Shown here: one piece after another, positions 44,945-54,442 of the stretch | Layout of the letters: each line of letters starts with the position of its first letter | Numbering within the stretch: position 1 is the stretch's first letter | Notes under the pieces: model-generated | The model's input: the letters and a program-made list of their open reading frames with translations, nothing else | What the model was told of the DNA's origin: nothing | Database searches by the model: none | Translations under genes and position numbers: made by a program | Assembly (NCBI RefSeq): GCF_000960765.1 | Contig: NZ_JYNH01000001.1 | Location: 62,001 to 126,000, forward strand | Reading direction: 5' to 3' | Source of the DNA: Desulfosporosinus sp. I2 | Lineage (GTDB): Bacteria > Bacillota > Desulfitobacteriia > Desulfitobacteriales > Desulfitobacteriaceae | Length of the DNA: 64,000 bases

Positions 44945-44972
44945 CCGGAAGCACGTGTTGCTTCCAGTCCGA
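44945..44972 (-). terminator. Terminator after the NUDIX gene
   Basis: On the minus strand GACTGGAAGCA, loop, TGCTTCCGGTC, then TTCTTTTT. The stem resembles the CAAGGCTGGAAGC family. Confidence 0.7.
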
Positions 44973-44994
44973 TGCAAGTCGGGGTTATAGATTA

Positions 44995-45675
44995 TCACTC
45001 AGTTGGGCTGATAAGCTCCGCTATTTTAGCAGTAACATCCCTAATTAATCGTGCGGTGATTCCCCATATTGTTTCTTCTGGTACCCTATAAACAAAAATA
45101 TTGCCCATCATAGTTCCCCATGGTTTTGTATACTGCTCTGGAAGTCCTAATTCTTTCGCCGGAAATGTGATAACCTCTTCGCCGGCTTGATTGATGTAAG
45201 AAGGTTGAGCTCTAAGGTTCACTTTATATACCGTCGGATCCGTATTCACAAAATAAGAAACTGGAACTGTAAAGATTTTTTCTACTTCATCAAGATTTAT
45301 AATTAATTCATCCAAACTCGATATATCAATAATGCCTAAAAAAGCGTCAACAGTGGTACCCATTGTGCCAACAACCGTGTCAAGCGTTCCCAGGATCATT
45401 ATCTTCTCTGCGTTAACTCCTAACTCCTCGGCCGTTTCTCTAAGTGCCGTCTCTCGAAGATCAGAGTCTTTATCAGGATCAAATTTACCGCCGGGAAAAC
45501 AAATTTCTCCGGCTTGTCGTATCATGGCCGCTCTCTTTTCAAACACAAAATGATATTCTTCTCCTATCAGCATCATAAGCACTACAACTGCAGAGTTAAA
45601 ATACTCTTCTTTTCCATTGATGCCAGGTACCAGTGGTAACTTTTCTTTCAGACCTTCTAGCATCGATTTATTCAT
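44995..45675 (-). CDS. NUDIX hydrolase, CoA pyrophosphatase type
   Basis: 226 residues. The Nudix box reads GGKFDPDKDSDLRETALRET followed by AEELGV, with the REx2EE core. The preceding REAGEICFPGG-type segment (here MIRQAGEICFPGGKFD) is the NuCoA motif of CoA-diphosphatases. Predicted to split CoA or acyl-CoA into phosphopantetheine and ADP. ATG with GGAGGTGG upstream. Confidence 0.87.
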   Translation of the reverse strand: MNKSMLEGLKEKLPLVPGINGKEEYFNSAVVVLMMLIGEEYHFVFEKRAAMIRQAGEICFPGGKFDPDKDSDLRETALRETAEELGVNAEKIMILGTLDTVVGTMGTTVDAFLGIIDISSLDELIINLDEVEKIFTVPVSYFVNTDPTVYKVNLRAQPSYINQAGEEVITFPAKELGLPEQYTKPWGTMMGNIFVYRVPEETIWGITARLIRDVTAKIAELISPTE

Positions 45676-45942
45676 ATCCCACCTCCATTCATCAATTGGA
45701 TAACTTTTGCTACTAATACTATATTACACTTTTTACAATAATAAATCGCCTACAATCCAAACAATCCCACCCTTTCTGAAAAATTTACCTAAAGGCAAAA
45801 GCCGCAAGCAACTTTCTCTAACTGGTTTACACCAATAAATACAACCTTATAGTGGTGGAAATAACCAATATAGTGTAAAATTTAGTTGCTTAGCTCAATA
45901 TAGAAACTATTAAAACGACTTTAACAGCAAGGGAGAAGAACT

Positions 45943-47250
45943 ATGAATGAGATTGCCCAAGACTTAAATCGCCAGATACAACAAGAAAATCCCTATGTTT
46001 ATGAACTTTTGTCAGAACTTGGAAAGAATCTATACTATCCTAAGGGGATTCTAACTCAATCTGCGGAGGCCAATCAGAAGGCCTATCGCTATAATGCTAC
46101 GATAGGGATTGCAACTGAAAATGGTCAACCGATGTTCTTACCATTAATCCAGGAAACCTTAAGCAGCTATACTCCTAAAGACCTTTATCCCTATGCTCCC
46201 CCTGCTGGAAAAGCTGAGCTAAGACAACTCTGGCGAGAAAAGATGCTACAGGAAAATCCTTCTTTAAAGGATAAATCCTTTAGCAACCCCCTAGTGACCA
46301 ATGCCTTGACTCATGGTTTAAGTATCGTTGCAGATCTTTTTATCGACGAAAACGACCCCTTGGTTTTGCCCGATAAAATATGGGGTAATTATAACCTTAT
46401 CTTTGGGGTTCGTAGAGGGGCAGAAAACATTACCTTCCCTTTCTTCACGCAGGAAGGGGCTTTTAATACGGCAGGCATGAAAGAAGCCTTACTTTCTAAG
46501 AAAGACCATGGCAAGGCAGTCTTATTACTTAATTTTCCAAACAACCCAACAGGATATACGCCGAATGAACAAGAAGCAACGGAGATCGTTAAAGCCTTAA
46601 GAGAAGTCGCTGAACAAGGAATGAACCTGGCAGTGGTTACTGACGATGCCTATTTCGGTTTATTTTATGAGAATTCCATTAAGGAATCCATGTTTGCCCG
46701 GATTGCTAACCTTCACCCTAGAATACTAGCCATAAAAGTAGATGGCGCTACAAAAGAAGAGTTTATGTGGGGATTTCGTGTAGGGTTTATTACATACGCA
46801 TCTGAGCATCCGGTTATCTTAAATGCCTTGGAAAAAAAGACGTTAGGTATTATTCGTGGAACAATTTCTAGTTCTTCTCATCCTGCTCAGACATTTGTCA
46901 TAAATGCCCTTCGATCGAGTGAATTCCAGACCGAGAAACAAGTTAAATTCGAACTACTCAAGCAACGTGTTCTTAAAGTCAAACAGATTCTCGAACGAAA
47001 GGAATACCATGATGCCTGGGATTATTACCCGTTTAATTCCGGTTATTTCATGTGCCTCAAGCTCAAAGGGGTAAATGCTGAAGCTTTGCGGATACATCTA
47101 CTCGACCATTATGGCGTAGGGATCATTTCACTTGGGGAAAATGATGTCCGAGTCGCCTTCTCATGTGTCGAGGAACAGGAACTTGAACAACTTTTTGATC
47201 TTATTTATCGGGGATTCAAAGATTTGTCAGCGTGGGCTCTTGATTCCTAA
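45943..47250 (+). CDS. Class I/II aminotransferase-fold PLP enzyme
   Basis: 435 residues. Visible motifs are NFPNNPTGYTPNEQEA, the TDDAYFGLFYE Asp-x-x-Tyr for the PLP pyridine, and KVDGATKEEFMWGFRVGF, which holds the probable PLP lysine. The C-terminal SGYFMCLKL and DVRVAFSCV are family-like. The N-terminal region (residues 1-60) is longer than in AspC. Amino-acid substrate not evident. ATG follows GGGAGAAG; monocistronic with its own terminator. Confidence 0.85.
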   Translation: MNEIAQDLNRQIQQENPYVYELLSELGKNLYYPKGILTQSAEANQKAYRYNATIGIATENGQPMFLPLIQETLSSYTPKDLYPYAPPAGKAELRQLWREKMLQENPSLKDKSFSNPLVTNALTHGLSIVADLFIDENDPLVLPDKIWGNYNLIFGVRRGAENITFPFFTQEGAFNTAGMKEALLSKKDHGKAVLLLNFPNNPTGYTPNEQEATEIVKALREVAEQGMNLAVVTDDAYFGLFYENSIKESMFARIANLHPRILAIKVDGATKEEFMWGFRVGFITYASEHPVILNALEKKTLGIIRGTISSSSHPAQTFVINALRSSEFQTEKQVKFELLKQRVLKVKQILERKEYHDAWDYYPFNSGYFMCLKLKGVNAEALRIHLLDHYGVGIISLGENDVRVAFSCVEEQELEQLFDLIYRGFKDLSAWALDS

Positions 47251-47299
47251 CCTTACCTCTTTTTGGGGGTTCGGTTAACCAACCATGTTATTTTTTATG

Positions 47300-47338
47300 G
47301 AACAAGGCTGGAAGCATTAGCTTCCAGCCTTGTTTCTA
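47300..47338 (+). terminator. Terminator, CAAGGCTG family
   Basis: GAACAAGGCTGGAAGC pairs with GCTTCCAGCCTTGTTTC. This is the third copy of the stem also seen at 9106 and 21865. Confidence 0.9.
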
Positions 47339-47385
47339 TTACGTACTCGCTAAGCCCTATTGAAATGGAGAGTATCTTAGGGATT

Positions 47386-48669
47386 CTACTTAATTTTAAA
47401 CTTTCCTATAATAGACTGTAACTCAAATGCCATTGTGGACAAATCTCGTGATGCCGAGGAAATTTGTTCCATAGAAGCAGTTTGTTCTTCGACTCCCGCA
47501 GATACCGATTGAGCCTGATCGGCTGTCTCTGCACTTATTACATCAACTTCGCGGACCGAAGTAACTATTTGCTGTGTACCGATAGCAATCTGCTGTATGG
47601 TCGCCGAAATATGTTGCATTTGAGTCGATACATTTTCAACCAAATAAGCAATTTCATCAAATGATTTACTGGCTACCGTGACTACCTCGATCCCAATTTT
47701 AACGTCTTTAGTACCATCTTTCATAGCCGATACAGCTGTACCAATGTTTGTTTGGTTTTGATTTATCAAAACAGATATTTGTTTTGTGGCTTCGCTAGAT
47801 TGTTCAGCTAGTTTTCGAACTTCATCAGCTACTACCGCGAACCCTCTACCTTGTTCGCCAGCTCGTGCTGCTTCTATGGCTGCGTTCAAAGCTAACAGAT
47901 TAGTTTGTTCAGCGATACTGGTTATAACCCCCACTATTTCTCCGATTTTATCTGAACTTGTGGATAACTCAATTATTGAGCTTTGAACACGATCTGTACC
48001 TGAATTAATACTATTCATCTGTTGTACCACGCGATCTAGTGCTTTTTGACCTGCCTGAGTAGTTTCTATTGTCCTAATCATCGCGTTAGTGACTTCGCTG
48101 GTACTGGCTGCGACTTCTTCCGTACTGCTTGAAATGTCTTCTGTGATTAAAGAGGTTTTATTGACAGCCACCGATTGGTTTTCCGTTCCCGATGCTACTT
48201 GCTCAACAGAGGATGCTATTTGTGTAGATACTAAAGCGTTTTGCTCCGCAATGATGGTTAATTCTTTGGATGAAGAGGCTACTTGCTCCGAAGATTCACT
48301 AATCTTAAGAACAATATTTTCAAAATTGTCCATCATAAGGTTAAATGCTTCCCCTAATTCTGCAACATCGCTATTTTTAATAACTCTCATTCGCTGAGAA
48401 AGATCTCCTTGGGCCACCTGAATAATGCTTTTTTCCATATAAAATATAGGTTTTGTAAAACGGTAATAATTCTTCAAGACGGCAAGAATCCCTATTAACA
48501 CTCCTGATATTACAAAACACACTATCATAATTAAAGACTTTTTCCAATCAAGTTGCAAAATGTAAGCAATAATAATTCCCATAACTATGTCCATTGGAAG
48601 AACTAAACCTAATGTTTTGAGCATATACTTACCTAAACCGACATTTTTTGCTTCATTACTACCTATAAT
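47386..48669 (-). CDS. Methyl-accepting chemotaxis protein with minimal sensor part
   Basis: The first ATG (48624) gives 412 residues but has only a weak site. The frame stays open upstream, and the strong GGAGGAGGG (48684-48676) points to an ATT or ATA start at 48669 or 48666, adding about 15 residues ([13 protein letters not shown]). Two close membrane segments (about 25-70) leave almost no extracellular domain. A HAMP domain and a long coiled-coil signalling domain follow, with the hairpin tip sequence [20 protein letters not shown]. The input is probably intramembrane or cytoplasmic. No chemotaxis genes are adjacent. Confidence 0.85.
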   Translation of the reverse strand: MIGSNEAKNVGLGKYMLKTLGLVLPMDIVMGIIIAYILQLDWKKSLIMIVCFVISGVLIGILAVLKNYYRFTKPIFYMEKSIIQVAQGDLSQRMRVIKNSDVAELGEAFNLMMDNFENIVLKISESSEQVASSSKELTIIAEQNALVSTQIASSVEQVASGTENQSVAVNKTSLITEDISSSTEEVAASTSEVTNAMIRTIETTQAGQKALDRVVQQMNSINSGTDRVQSSIIELSTSSDKIGEIVGVITSIAEQTNLLALNAAIEAARAGEQGRGFAVVADEVRKLAEQSSEATKQISVLINQNQTNIGTAVSAMKDGTKDVKIGIEVVTVASKSFDEIAYLVENVSTQMQHISATIQQIAIGTQQIVTSVREVDVISAETADQAQSVSAGVEEQTASMEQISSASRDLSTMAFELQSIIGKFKIK

Positions 48670-48689
48670 AATAAACCCTCCTCCATTGA

Positions 48690-48775
48690 AAAAAATCCCC
48701 TAAAATAGGGGGGTTACTACGTGGTTTTTTTACCCTGATTTTATGTACCTAAGTAATTATAACTGGATTATACAA
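48690..48775 (-). promoter_or_regulatory. Promoter-like -10 and leader with terminator hairpin before the MCP gene
   Basis: The minus strand has TATAAT near 48770. About 60 bases on comes CCCC-TATTTTA-GGGG (48711-48697) with seven T residues directly before the ribosome site. The hairpin either ends his-operon transcripts or attenuates MCP expression. The leader also pairs GGGT with ACCC. No known riboswitch was recognised. Confidence 0.4.
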
Positions 48776-48953
48776 AATAATATATAAAATTTTAAATATT
48801 TCGTGTTTATTTTACATTTATTGATTCTTTGCAAGAGAAATGCCCCTTCTAAGTGAAGGATGCTCTTAAAGTTTATATTTTATCAATAAATGGAGATGCA
48901 ATAAATTGCCAAGCAAGTTTATTACATCCCATTATTCTATATTTGTGTATTCC

Positions 48954-49688
48954 CTATTTTTGCCTCTTAAGTAGCTCACTAGCTACCTCTGCAACTCCAA
49001 CCTTACGTTCTTCCAGCATGACTAAGACATGATAAAACAAATCTGAAACTTCACATTTGATCTCTTCCGGATCTGAGTTCTTAGCCGCAATGATCACTTC
49101 AGCGCTTTCCTCTCCGACCTTTTTTAGGATCTTATCAATCCCTTTTTCGAACAGATAGGTGGTATAAGCCCCTTCCGGTCGCTCAAGGTTTCGAGAGTGA
49201 ATCACATCGCTCAATAACTCTAGAATTCTTCCTAGATTTGGCTCGGGCCTTACCTCTGGTTCTCCGATAACCTTAAATCCTTCACTTGTCAAATCATAGT
49301 GAAAACATGAAAAATAGTTTTCATGACAAGCCATCCCAGTTTGTTTCACACTCAGAAGAATTGCATCCTGATCACAGTCAAACTTAATGTCGATGATCTC
49401 TTGGAAATGTCCTGAGGTTTCCCCCTTCAGCCACAGAGATTGCCGACTTCGGCTATAATAACATGCCTTGCGTTCCAGCAACGTTCTGCGTAAAGACTCT
49501 TCATTCATATAAGCGAGCATCAGAACCTCTTTTGTCTCCGCATCCTGAACAATTGCAGGAACAAGGCCATGAGAGTCCCAGCGGATCCCTGATAAGTCTA
49601 AGGCTTCTATTTTATTTGCATCCATTCCTATCTCAACCTTTCTATTCATATCGTGGTCCGTGGTTAGCGGTTCGTATGTATTATTCAT
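48954..49688 (-). CDS. hisIE: Bifunctional phosphoribosyl-AMP cyclohydrolase / phosphoribosyl-ATP pyrophosphatase
   Basis: 244 residues from ATG 49688, behind AAAAGG; a TTG at 49712 is possible. The N-terminal HisI domain has [32 protein letters not shown] and the cysteines of [17 protein letters not shown]. The C-terminal HisE domain has [20 protein letters not shown] and [10 protein letters not shown]. It performs steps 2 and 3 of histidine synthesis. It is the last his gene, separated from hisF by about 0.8 kb of repeats, so its expression may depend on read-through or on another promoter. Confidence 0.93.
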   Translation of the reverse strand: MNNTYEPLTTDHDMNRKVEIGMDANKIEALDLSGIRWDSHGLVPAIVQDAETKEVLMLAYMNEESLRRTLLERKACYYSRSRQSLWLKGETSGHFQEIIDIKFDCDQDAILLSVKQTGMACHENYFSCFHYDLTSEGFKVIGEPEVRPEPNLGRILELLSDVIHSRNLERPEGAYTTYLFEKGIDKILKKVGEESAEVIIAAKNSDPEEIKCEVSDLFYHVLVMLEERKVGVAEVASELLKRQK

Positions 49689-49879
49689 GCATCGCGCCTT
49701 TTCCCTACCCAAACCCGAGACATGGTGTGATTACAAGCATGGTGTTCTGCATAAGTAGTATATCATAATCCGTGAAAGCGACCCCCAAAAAAGACGGTGC
49801 ACATGTTATGTGCCGTCCCCCAGAACCATCGCACTAAACACGCACTCTTAGCTATCTCCATACAAATCAAGAACCGTCC

Positions 49880-50480
49880 TCAGCTTGCACGTAAACTCAG
49901 CTCCACGACCCCAGCCGGGGACGCAGTGTGACAGAGCGCGACGTCTTTACGTAAGCAGAATAGCAAACTTCCGTTCAAGCGACCGACCCCAGATACGGGG
50001 CAGTGCACAGGGTCCCTTCTCGCCATCCTGCAAGAAGGTTAATACGTGCGAAGACAGTGTCTTCGGGCTACAGGGACACTCGGCCATCCTTGGCCAGCGG
50101 ATGTGCACTGCCGCCAATGCGCCAAGGTCCCTTCTCGCCGTCCTGCAAGAAGGTTAATACGTGCAAAGACAGTGTCTTCGGGCTACAGGGACACTTGTCC
50201 ATCACGGCACCTTGCCATCCATGGCGGTGCTCTAACCTCAAACGTCCTGTTTGAGTCATGGACGGCGGATGGCGCTTTTGGCACGATAGTCTCCAGTGAC
50301 GATAGTCTCCAGTGGAGAGTATCGCCGAAGCCGTTAATCTCCAAACGATACCTACCGGCGTAGGATTATTATCGCCGTAGGCGCATTCTTTAAAATAAAT
50401 ACTATCGCCGAAGGATGGACCCCGCTCCCCATAGCAGGAGCTTGAACGGTTAGTTTGCTCTGCGTCGTAAGCACCGAGCG
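49880..50480. repeat. Modular palindromic repeat array within the his operon, locus C
   Basis: Two near-identical units (about 50011 and 50126) read GGTCCCTTCTCGCC, TCCTGCAAGAAGGTTAATAC, GTGCGAAGACAGTGTCTTCG, GGCTACAGGGACAC. GGTCCCT and AGGGAC form outer arms around the inner GAAGACAGTGTCTTC hairpin. Then come ATCACGGC.CCTTGCCATCC and CTCAAACGTCCTGTTTGAG, shared with locus A. The rest (50284-50420) has CGATAGTCTCCAGTG twice, the imperfect hairpin CGATAGTCTCC/GGAGAGTATCG and repeated TATCGCCG(A/T)AGG. Open frames here are chance. Confidence 0.85.
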
Positions 50481-50498
50481 CTGTGTCACACAAGTCCC

Positions 50499-51272
50499 TC
50501 ACACAAGTCCCCCGGTCTTTCGCACCAAAATCCCCCGCTCTGCCAGATAGCGTTTAGCTTCCTCAATGCTATACTCCTTGTAATGAAAGATCGAAGCCGC
50601 TAAGACAGCATCCGCTTCCCCCAAGGTTAACCCTTCCGCTAAATGCTCTAAGGTTCCTACTCCGCCGCTCGCAATGACTGGCAAGGATACCGCCCGGCTC
50701 ACAGCCTTGGTTAATTCTAACTCGTAGCCGATCTTAGTTCCGTCGCGATCCATGGAGGTCAAGAGGATTTCCCCTGCCCCGAGGGCTTCTGCTTCCGCGG
50801 CCCATTCCAACACATCCCTGCCAGTGGCCGTTCTTCCCCCGTGAATATACACTTCCCATCTACCTGGCGCCGTGCTTCGTGCATCAATGGCTACGACGAT
50901 ACACTGGCTGCCAAACGCATGCGCCCCTTCTTGGATAAGTCGTGGAGTCTGAACTGCAGAGGTGTTCAGGGCGATCTTATCCGCCCCTGCTCGCAGCATG
51001 CGACGAATATCCTCGATCGTCCGCAGTCCGCCCCCAATCGTAAAAGGAATAAAGACCTGTTCCGCCGTTCGGCGGACTACGTCAACCATTGTCTCGCGTT
51101 TATCTGATGAAGCCGTGATATCTAAAAATATCAATTCGTCGGCGCCTTCTTTATCATAGAGAGCAGCTAGTTCCACCGGGTCTCCAGCATCCCGTAGCTG
51201 TACGAAATTAGTCCCTTTGACGACCCGCCCATCATGGACGTCTAAACAGGGAATGATTCGCTTACTTAACAT
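50499..51272 (-). CDS. hisF: Imidazole glycerol phosphate synthase, cyclase subunit
   Basis: 257 residues, a TIM barrel. N-terminal [19 protein letters not shown] contains the catalytic Asp, and the second catalytic Asp lies in [15 protein letters not shown]. Phosphate-binding motifs [10 protein letters not shown] and [11 protein letters not shown] are present. It forms a complex with HisH. ATG follows GGAGGG. Downstream neighbour in the operon is the repeat array. Confidence 0.96.
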   Translation of the reverse strand: MLSKRIIPCLDVHDGRVVKGTNFVQLRDAGDPVELAALYDKEGADELIFLDITASSDKRETMVDVVRRTAEQVFIPFTIGGGLRTIEDIRRMLRAGADKIALNTSAVQTPRLIQEGAHAFGSQCIVVAIDARSTAPGRWEVYIHGGRTATGRDVLEWAAEAEALGAGEILLTSMDRDGTKIGYELELTKAVSRAVSLPVIASGGVGTLEHLAEGLTLGEADAVLAASIFHYKEYSIEEAKRYLAERGILVRKTGGLV

Positions 51273-51286
51273 GTCTCATTCCCTCC

Positions 51287-52084
51287 TCAACCCACATTAT
51301 CCCTATTTTTTGTTTGTATTCCGCTTACAAGCTTTCCGGTCCGTACTTCTGTGCGAACTGCCTCTATTGCTTCCCCTAAGCTAAAGGCTCCGCTATAAAG
51401 TGCTTTGCCTGTGATGGCCCCCTCGATCGAGGCCCCTTGTAAAACCTCAGCCTGTAGGTTTCGCAAATCGTCAAGAGTAGAAATCCCGCCAGAGGCGATC
51501 ACTGCTAGGCCGGTTTCCCGAGCTAACTGAACCGTACTTCTAATATTCGGTCCTTGTAGCATTCCATCGCGTGCAATATCTGTAAAAACCACAGTTTGGA
51601 TTCCCACAGCTTTCATCGCCTTACCCAAGTCAGTGGCATGCATCTCGGTTGCTTCTGCCCAGCCCTGAACCGCTACCAAGCCATCTTTGGCATCGATCCC
51701 AACAATGACTCGTTTCCCATACCGCTGTGCAGCTTCAGCTACCAAATCCGGATTTTTAACAGCAATCGTTCCCAGAATAACGCGTTCAATCCCTAACTCT
51801 AAAAGCTCCGTTATTCGCTCCATGGTCCGAATTCCTCCGCCGACTTGAATCTTCAGAGAAACACTTCCGACAATTTTACGGATCATCTCATCATTCACGG
51901 GCTTTCCGGAAAACGCGCCATTGAGATCGACTATATGTAAATATTCCGCACCTTGGCTCTCAAAATCCATAGCCACGTCAACAGGGTTCTCGGCGTAAAC
52001 CGTGGCATCCTCCATCCGACCCTGCAGTAGACGTACCGCTTTCCCCTCCTTCAGGTCAATTGCTGGAAAGAGCAACATTGTCAT
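51287..52084 (-). CDS. hisA: ProFAR isomerase
   Basis: 265 residues, a TIM barrel homologous to HisF. LLFPAIDLKEGKAVRLLQGR holds the first catalytic Asp and VFTDIARDGMLQGPN the second; phosphate sites are VGGGIRTMER and ASGGISTLDDL. The start may be ATG 52084 or 52078. It overlaps the end of hisH by about 25 bases, implying translational coupling. Confidence 0.96.
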   Translation of the reverse strand: MTMLLFPAIDLKEGKAVRLLQGRMEDATVYAENPVDVAMDFESQGAEYLHIVDLNGAFSGKPVNDEMIRKIVGSVSLKIQVGGGIRTMERITELLELGIERVILGTIAVKNPDLVAEAAQRYGKRVIVGIDAKDGLVAVQGWAEATEMHATDLGKAMKAVGIQTVVFTDIARDGMLQGPNIRSTVQLARETGLAVIASGGISTLDDLRNLQAEVLQGASIEGAITGKALYSGAFSLGEAIEAVRTEVRTGKLVSGIQTKNRDNVG

Positions 52085-52685
52085 TCACCAACTTTCCAAA
52101 ATTCGTCAGAAGTTTAAGCCCCCAAGGACTTGATTTCTCCGGGTGAAATTGCGCCCCCCAGACATTCTCCCGGCCTACGACGGCAGGAAAGACAATTCCA
52201 TAGTCACTCGTGGCAATAATATCCCGACTCTCGCTAGGATCAGCATAATACGAATGGACAAAATAAAAATCAGATTGATTGGGGATCCCATCAAGTAACC
52301 GAGAAGATTGTTCAAAGTTTAAGCTATTCCAGCCCATATGCGGTACCTTGCCGCCGGGGGGGAATTTGATAACTCGGCCTGCTAAGAGCCCTAGTCCGGC
52401 ATGCTCTCCGTGCTCTTCCCCGATCTCAAAGAGAAGTTGCATGCCCAGACAAATCCCTAAGAACGGACGACCCGAATGAGCGAACTGAGTCAATGGCTCG
52501 ATCCAGTCCATTATTTTTAAAGCCCCCATCGCATCGGCAAATGCTCCAACCCCCGGCAGGATCAGCCCATCTACCTCACTTAATTCTTGAGGGTCATTCA
52601 TGATTTTGGCTTGATAACCGACCTTTTCCAAAGCCTTTTCAACACTTCTTAAATTTCCCCGCCCATAATCCACAATCCCTATCAT
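52056..52685 (-). CDS. hisH: Imidazole glycerol phosphate synthase, glutaminase subunit
   Basis: 209 residues from ATG 52685 (MIGIVDYGRGNLRSVEKAL), nine bases after AAAGGAG; the longer open frame runs back into hisB. The class I glutamine amidotransferase triad is present: Cys in FLGICLGMQLLFE, and His and Glu in AQFHPEKSS. It supplies ammonia to HisF. Confidence 0.96.
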   Translation of the reverse strand: MIGIVDYGRGNLRSVEKALEKVGYQAKIMNDPQELSEVDGLILPGVGAFADAMGALKIMDWIEPLTQFAHSGRPFLGICLGMQLLFEIGEEHGEHAGLGLLAGRVIKFPPGGKVPHMGWNSLNFEQSSRLLDGIPNQSDFYFVHSYYADPSESRDIIATSDYGIVFPAVVGRENVWGAQFHPEKSSPWGLKLLTNFGKLVNDNVALSSN

Positions 52686-52686
52686 C

Positions 52687-53271
52687 TTATAAAACTCCTT
52701 TAGTCGAAAGGATACCGCTATACCGTACATTCTGACGGAGGGCTAGACCAAGGGCTCTTCCCACCCCTTTAAAAATAGCTTCTAAAATATGATGTCGGTT
52801 TTTCCCAGAAAGTTGCCTGATGTTGAGGGTAAGCCCGCTCTGAACAACAAATGCTCGAAAAAATTCCTCAGCCATTTCAACAGGAAACTCACCTACCATA
52901 CCGTCCGGACAATTTACATCCCAGACTAGATAGGGACGATTGGAAAGATCGAGCGCCACTTGAATAAGTGCTTCATCCATAGGTAGCAGGGCCTCTCCCA
53001 GTCGTTCAATTCCTCGCTTATCTCCGCAAGCCTCTCTAAGCGCTTGTCCCAAGACGATACCGCAGTCTTCAATTGTATGGTGAGCATCCACCTCTAAATC
53101 CCCACTGGCCTTCAGGACGAGATCAAAGTAGGCAAACCGGGCAAAGGCAGTTAACATATGATCGAAAAAACTTATTCCAGTTTCGATTTGGGATTCTCCC
53201 GTTCCGTCTATGTTTAATCGCACATGAATCTCTGTTTCCTTAGTTTTCCGTTCAATAAAAGCTTCTCTCAT
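52687..53271 (-). CDS. hisB: Imidazoleglycerol-phosphate dehydratase
   Basis: 194 residues, monofunctional with no phosphatase domain. Metal-binding histidine motifs are FFDHMLTAFARF, DAHHTIEDCGI and HHILEAIFKGVGRAL. One base separates its stop from the hisH start. Confidence 0.96.
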   Translation of the reverse strand: MREAFIERKTKETEIHVRLNIDGTGESQIETGISFFDHMLTAFARFAYFDLVLKASGDLEVDAHHTIEDCGIVLGQALREACGDKRGIERLGEALLPMDEALIQVALDLSNRPYLVWDVNCPDGMVGEFPVEMAEEFFRAFVVQSGLTLNIRQLSGKNRHHILEAIFKGVGRALGLALRQNVRYSGILSTKGVL

Positions 53272-53303
53272 GATCTCTACTCCTTCACTGTCCGTAATCC
53301 CCG

Positions 53304-54371
53304 TTATCCACCATTGATCTCTCGGACTGCTCGTAAAAAGTCTCTATTTTCTTCAGGAAGTCCTGCACTCATGCGCAAACATTTGCCGAGAACCGGGAGA
53401 TCACCCATGTTACGAACGAGGAACCCTCTCTTTAATAACTCACTCGTCAATCGATCAGGGTCTTGCGGTTTAAACAAAATAAAATTTGCCCGTGTCGGAT
53501 AAACCACGAAGCCTTGAATCCGTCTTAATTCCTCATACAACGTTTGGGTTTCTGCCTTGATGCTTTGAATTTGTTGTTGATACTCATTTAAGTAACCGAG
53601 AGCAAGGATTCCTGCCCTTTGGCTAAACAAATTAACATTAAATGGCTGTCGAACCCGATTGATCAAGGCAATCGTCTCCGGTTGTCCAAGCAAATACCCC
53701 AAGCGGAGACCGGCCATTCCAAAGGCCTTAGAAAACGTACGGAGAATTACCAAGTTTGGATAATTTACAATTTCAGGAATGAGAGTCTCGTCGGAAAACT
53801 CCGCATACGCCTCGTCAACAACCACGATCTTACCACTTTCCCGCACAAGTTGGAGAATATCTTCTCTAGGGAATAGCGAACCGGTAGGATTATTGGGATT
53901 ACAAATGATCATGACATGTGCGTCTTGCGATCGCGCAGCCTTCAACATCTGCTCAGTATCTAGATCAAGACCGTTTAACAAGGGAACTTCCACAACTGAG
54001 GTATCAGTCAAACGAGCCCCAATCTGATACATACTGAACGTTGGGGGATGAATAATAAGAGATTTCCCGGCACCGCCAAACGTGAGCAAGATAAGCTGAA
54101 TAAGTTCATCCGATCCATTCCCAATCAGAATCCCTTCCGGAGATATCTTTGAATACGTCGAAATAGCCTGTTTAAGCTCTATGCCCATTCCATCGGGATA
54201 ACGGTTAAACGCAAGTTCCTCGTTGAACAGCCCCTCGCGCATTCCTTTCGGCCAGAGAAAGGGGTTTTCATTGGCGTCCAGTTTAATACACTGCGGCATA
54301 TGTTTTGCTTGATAAGGAGTAAGCTGGCGTACTCCAGGACGAACAAATTTTTCGAGATTGCTTAATACCAT
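53304..54371 (-). CDS. hisC: Histidinol-phosphate aminotransferase
   Basis: 355 residues from ATG 54371, ten bases after AGGGGG; an ATG at 54380 abuts the site. Motifs: KLDANENPF, NPNNPTGSLF, VDEAYAEFS and the PLP-lysine segment RTFSKAFGMAGLRLGY. Converts imidazole-acetol phosphate to histidinol phosphate. It lies between hisD and hisB. Confidence 0.94.
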   Translation of the reverse strand: MVLSNLEKFVRPGVRQLTPYQAKHMPQCIKLDANENPFLWPKGMREGLFNEELAFNRYPDGMGIELKQAISTYSKISPEGILIGNGSDELIQLILLTFGGAGKSLIIHPPTFSMYQIGARLTDTSVVEVPLLNGLDLDTEQMLKAARSQDAHVMIICNPNNPTGSLFPREDILQLVRESGKIVVVDEAYAEFSDETLIPEIVNYPNLVILRTFSKAFGMAGLRLGYLLGQPETIALINRVRQPFNVNLFSQRAGILALGYLNEYQQQIQSIKAETQTLYEELRRIQGFVVYPTRANFILFKPQDPDRLTSELLKRGFLVRNMGDLPVLGKCLRMSAGLPEENRDFLRAVREINGG

Positions 54372-54442
54372 GTCTATCATACCCCCTTCTTATAAAATCT
54401 TATTTTTAATACGCAACAACCTTAGTCTTGCACATCTAAAAA

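Noticed and set aside
48720-48900. c-di-GMP riboswitch before the MCP gene
   Set aside because: The conserved aptamer segments are absent; only a simple hairpin and a promoter-like -10 are seen.
49880-50480. Possible CRISPR array
   Set aside because: Units are only two or three, have internal hairpins, unequal spacing and no constant repeat-unique spacer pattern; no cas genes are present.
50003-50502. Several overlapping open frames on both strands in the repeat array
   Set aside because: They lie wholly in the palindromic repeats, translate repeated motifs in several frames, and lack plausible ribosome sites or known domains.
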